DNA of 42,440 bases from CAZGRP01 sp964527995. GTDB lineage: Bacteria; Zhuqueibacterota; Zhuqueibacteria; Oceanimicrobiales; CAZGRP01. Location of the stretch: the NCBI GenBank assembly GCA_964527995.1, contig CAZGRP010000034.1, positions 1 through 42,440 of the forward strand. Reading direction: 5' to 3'. The notes beneath the pieces were generated by a model, which was not told the origin of the DNA, searched no databases, and worked only from the letters and a program-made list of their open reading frames with translations. Below are positions 41,585 through 42,440 of this stretch, in pieces. The number at the start of each line of letters is the position of its first letter. Positions within the stretch are counted from its first letter, which is position 1. The position numbers were made by a program, and so were the translations under genes.

Positions 41585-41670
41585 CCCCGTGGGATAGGGG
41601 TTGACGAGAGTAGATTTGCGCCGTCTGACTCATGGATCGGAACGTGGGGTTGGACACTTATCCCACGGGG
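41585..41670. repeat. 12-bp inverted repeat
   Basis: CCCCGTGGGATA (41585-41596) and its exact reverse complement TATCCCACGGGG (41659-41670), separated by 62 bases with no gene between. It could be the ends of a small non-autonomous element, or a structured leader of the downstream trpF-like gene. Confidence 0.6.
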
Positions 41671-41795
41671 GAGGAGGCGCCCGGAGCCCGCGGAGGACCC
41701 CGCAGCCCGGCGGTTGCCGGGCGAGGAGGCCGAAGCGGTCCCAAGGAGGAAGACGCCACCGTCTCCAGCGACCTGTCATCAGAAGCAGAAAAGAG

Positions 41796-42440
41796 ATGCA
41801 ACCCACCCTGCGACCCCGAGTCAAGATCTGCTGCATCAGCAGCGTCGACGAAGCCAGGATGGCGATCCGGTACGGTGCCGCAGCCATCGGCCTGGTTTCC
41901 GAGATGCCCAGCGGTCCCGGCGTCATCCCCGAAGAGCTGATTTGGCAGATTGCCCGAATCATCCCGCCGCCCGTCTCTTCCTTCCTCCTCACCAGCAAGC
42001 AGGACAGCAACGCCATCATTCACCAGCAGCAGAAGTGCGGCGTCAATACCATCCAGCTCTGTGACCGCGTGCCATCGGAGTGCTACCGGGAGCTGCGCCA
42101 GGCCATGCCGGGCATTGCCCTCGTTCAGGTGGTCCATGTCACCGGGCCGGAATCGGTGCAGGAAGCCGCCGCGGTGGCGCCCCTCGTCGATGCCGTCCTG
42201 CTTGACTCAGGCAATCGCTCCGCACCTGTCAGGGAACTGGGTGGTACAGGCCGCACCCATGATTGGAGCATCAGTAAGAGGATTCGGGAACTTCTCGACG
42301 TGCCCGTCTTCCTGGCGGGCGGGCTGAACCCTGACAATGTCGCCGACGCGGTCGAGCAGGTTCGGCCCTTCGCGGTCGACGTCTGCAGCGGCGTGCGCAC
42401 CGATGGCAGGCTAGACGAGGCGAAACTGTCCAAGTTCTTC
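41796..42440 (+). CDS. trpF: Phosphoribosylanthranilate isomerase-like, 3' truncated by window end
   Basis: The frame from ATG 41796 (AAAAGAG upstream) is open for 215 codons to the last base. The TIM-barrel TrpF pattern is visible: RVKICCISSVDEARMAIRYGA at the N-terminus, VDAVLLDSG with the catalytic Asp, GGTGRTHDW, and FLAGGLNPDNVADAVEQVRPFAVDVCSGV. The usual KICGIT is KICCIS, with the general-base Cys retained and Gly replaced by Cys. It would convert phosphoribosylanthranilate to CdRP in tryptophan synthesis. No other trp gene is adjacent, so a paralogue with another role is possible. Confidence 0.85.
   Translation, partial: MQPTLRPRVKICCISSVDEARMAIRYGAAAIGLVSEMPSGPGVIPEELIWQIARIIPPPVSSFLLTSKQDSNAIIHQQQKCGVNTIQLCDRVPSECYRELRQAMPGIALVQVVHVTGPESVQEAAAVAPLVDAVLLDSGNRSAPVRELGGTGRTHDWSISKRIRELLDVPVFLAGGLNPDNVADAVEQVRPFAVDVCSGVRTDGRLDEAKLSKFF

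Noticed and set aside
41632..41940. 102-codon frame overlapping the start of the trpF-like gene
   Set aside because: Low-complexity translation across the inverted repeat, in conflict with the clear TrpF frame.

Overview
The window is a high-GC bacterial chromosome segment that mixes conserved housekeeping blocks with lineage-specific secreted and envelope proteins. I infer a Gram-negative, anaerobic or facultative member of the FCB superphylum (KSB1/Calditrichota/Latescibacteria-like). The reasons are a secreted M23 peptidase ending in a FlgD-Ig/type-IX-like sorting module, outer-membrane barrel-like proteins, SpoVG, a K+-dependent membrane pyrophosphatase, a DUF4388 response regulator and microcompartment shell proteins. 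Rank cannot be fixed from sequence reading alone.

Layout. (1) 1-3.9 kb: a truncated deoxyhypusine-synthase-like gene and a YgeY-like M20 hydrolase on +, then on - a membrane-anchored thioredoxin-like protein whose active-site CxxC is encoded as UGA-x-x-Cys (a probable selenoprotein with a SECIS-like hairpin), a small membrane protein and a helical His/Glu-rich protein. (2) 3.9-4.5 kb: a gene-free stretch with three strong DnaA boxes and an AT-rich patch, a candidate replication origin. From here to 26 kb almost every gene lies on +. (3) 4.5-9.5 kb: a fused VTE5/VTE6-like isoprenoid kinase, FtsB/DivIC, DUF502, a putative outer-membrane barrel and an RsbW-like kinase. (4) 9.6-11.9 kb: FAD and [2Fe-2S] subunits of a molybdenum hydroxylase without the Mo subunit, and convergent pheA. 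(5) 12.2-13.2 kb: two BMC-H shell proteins, the second with a helical C-terminal extension, with no cargo enzymes nearby. (6) 13.2-21.2 kb: ispE, spoVG, tRNA-Gln, prs, rplY, pth, hppA, rpsF, ssb, rpsR, rplI. (7) 21.2-26.2 kb: two small unknown proteins, a terminator, a YbbR-like protein, tsaD and a large vWA membrane protein. (8) 26.3-34.3 kb, all on -: a DUF4388 response regulator lacking its phospho-Asp, M23 peptidase, an envelope protein, glycerate 2-kinase, M24 peptidase, a polysaccharide-lyase-like protein and a beta-propeller. (9) 34.5-42.4 kb on +: a transglutaminase-like/TPR protein, a ThDP enzyme, zwf, an MNT/HEPN toxin-antitoxin pair, a Tat-exported aldo/keto reductase, palindromic repeats and a truncated trpF.

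The most notable signals are the in-frame UGA with a SECIS-like hairpin, the DnaA-box cluster, the isolated BMC shell pair, and a decayed direct repeat flanking zwf. That repeat copied both the tail of the ThDP gene and a sigma70-type promoter, and the second promoter now sits directly upstream of the toxin-antitoxin operon.
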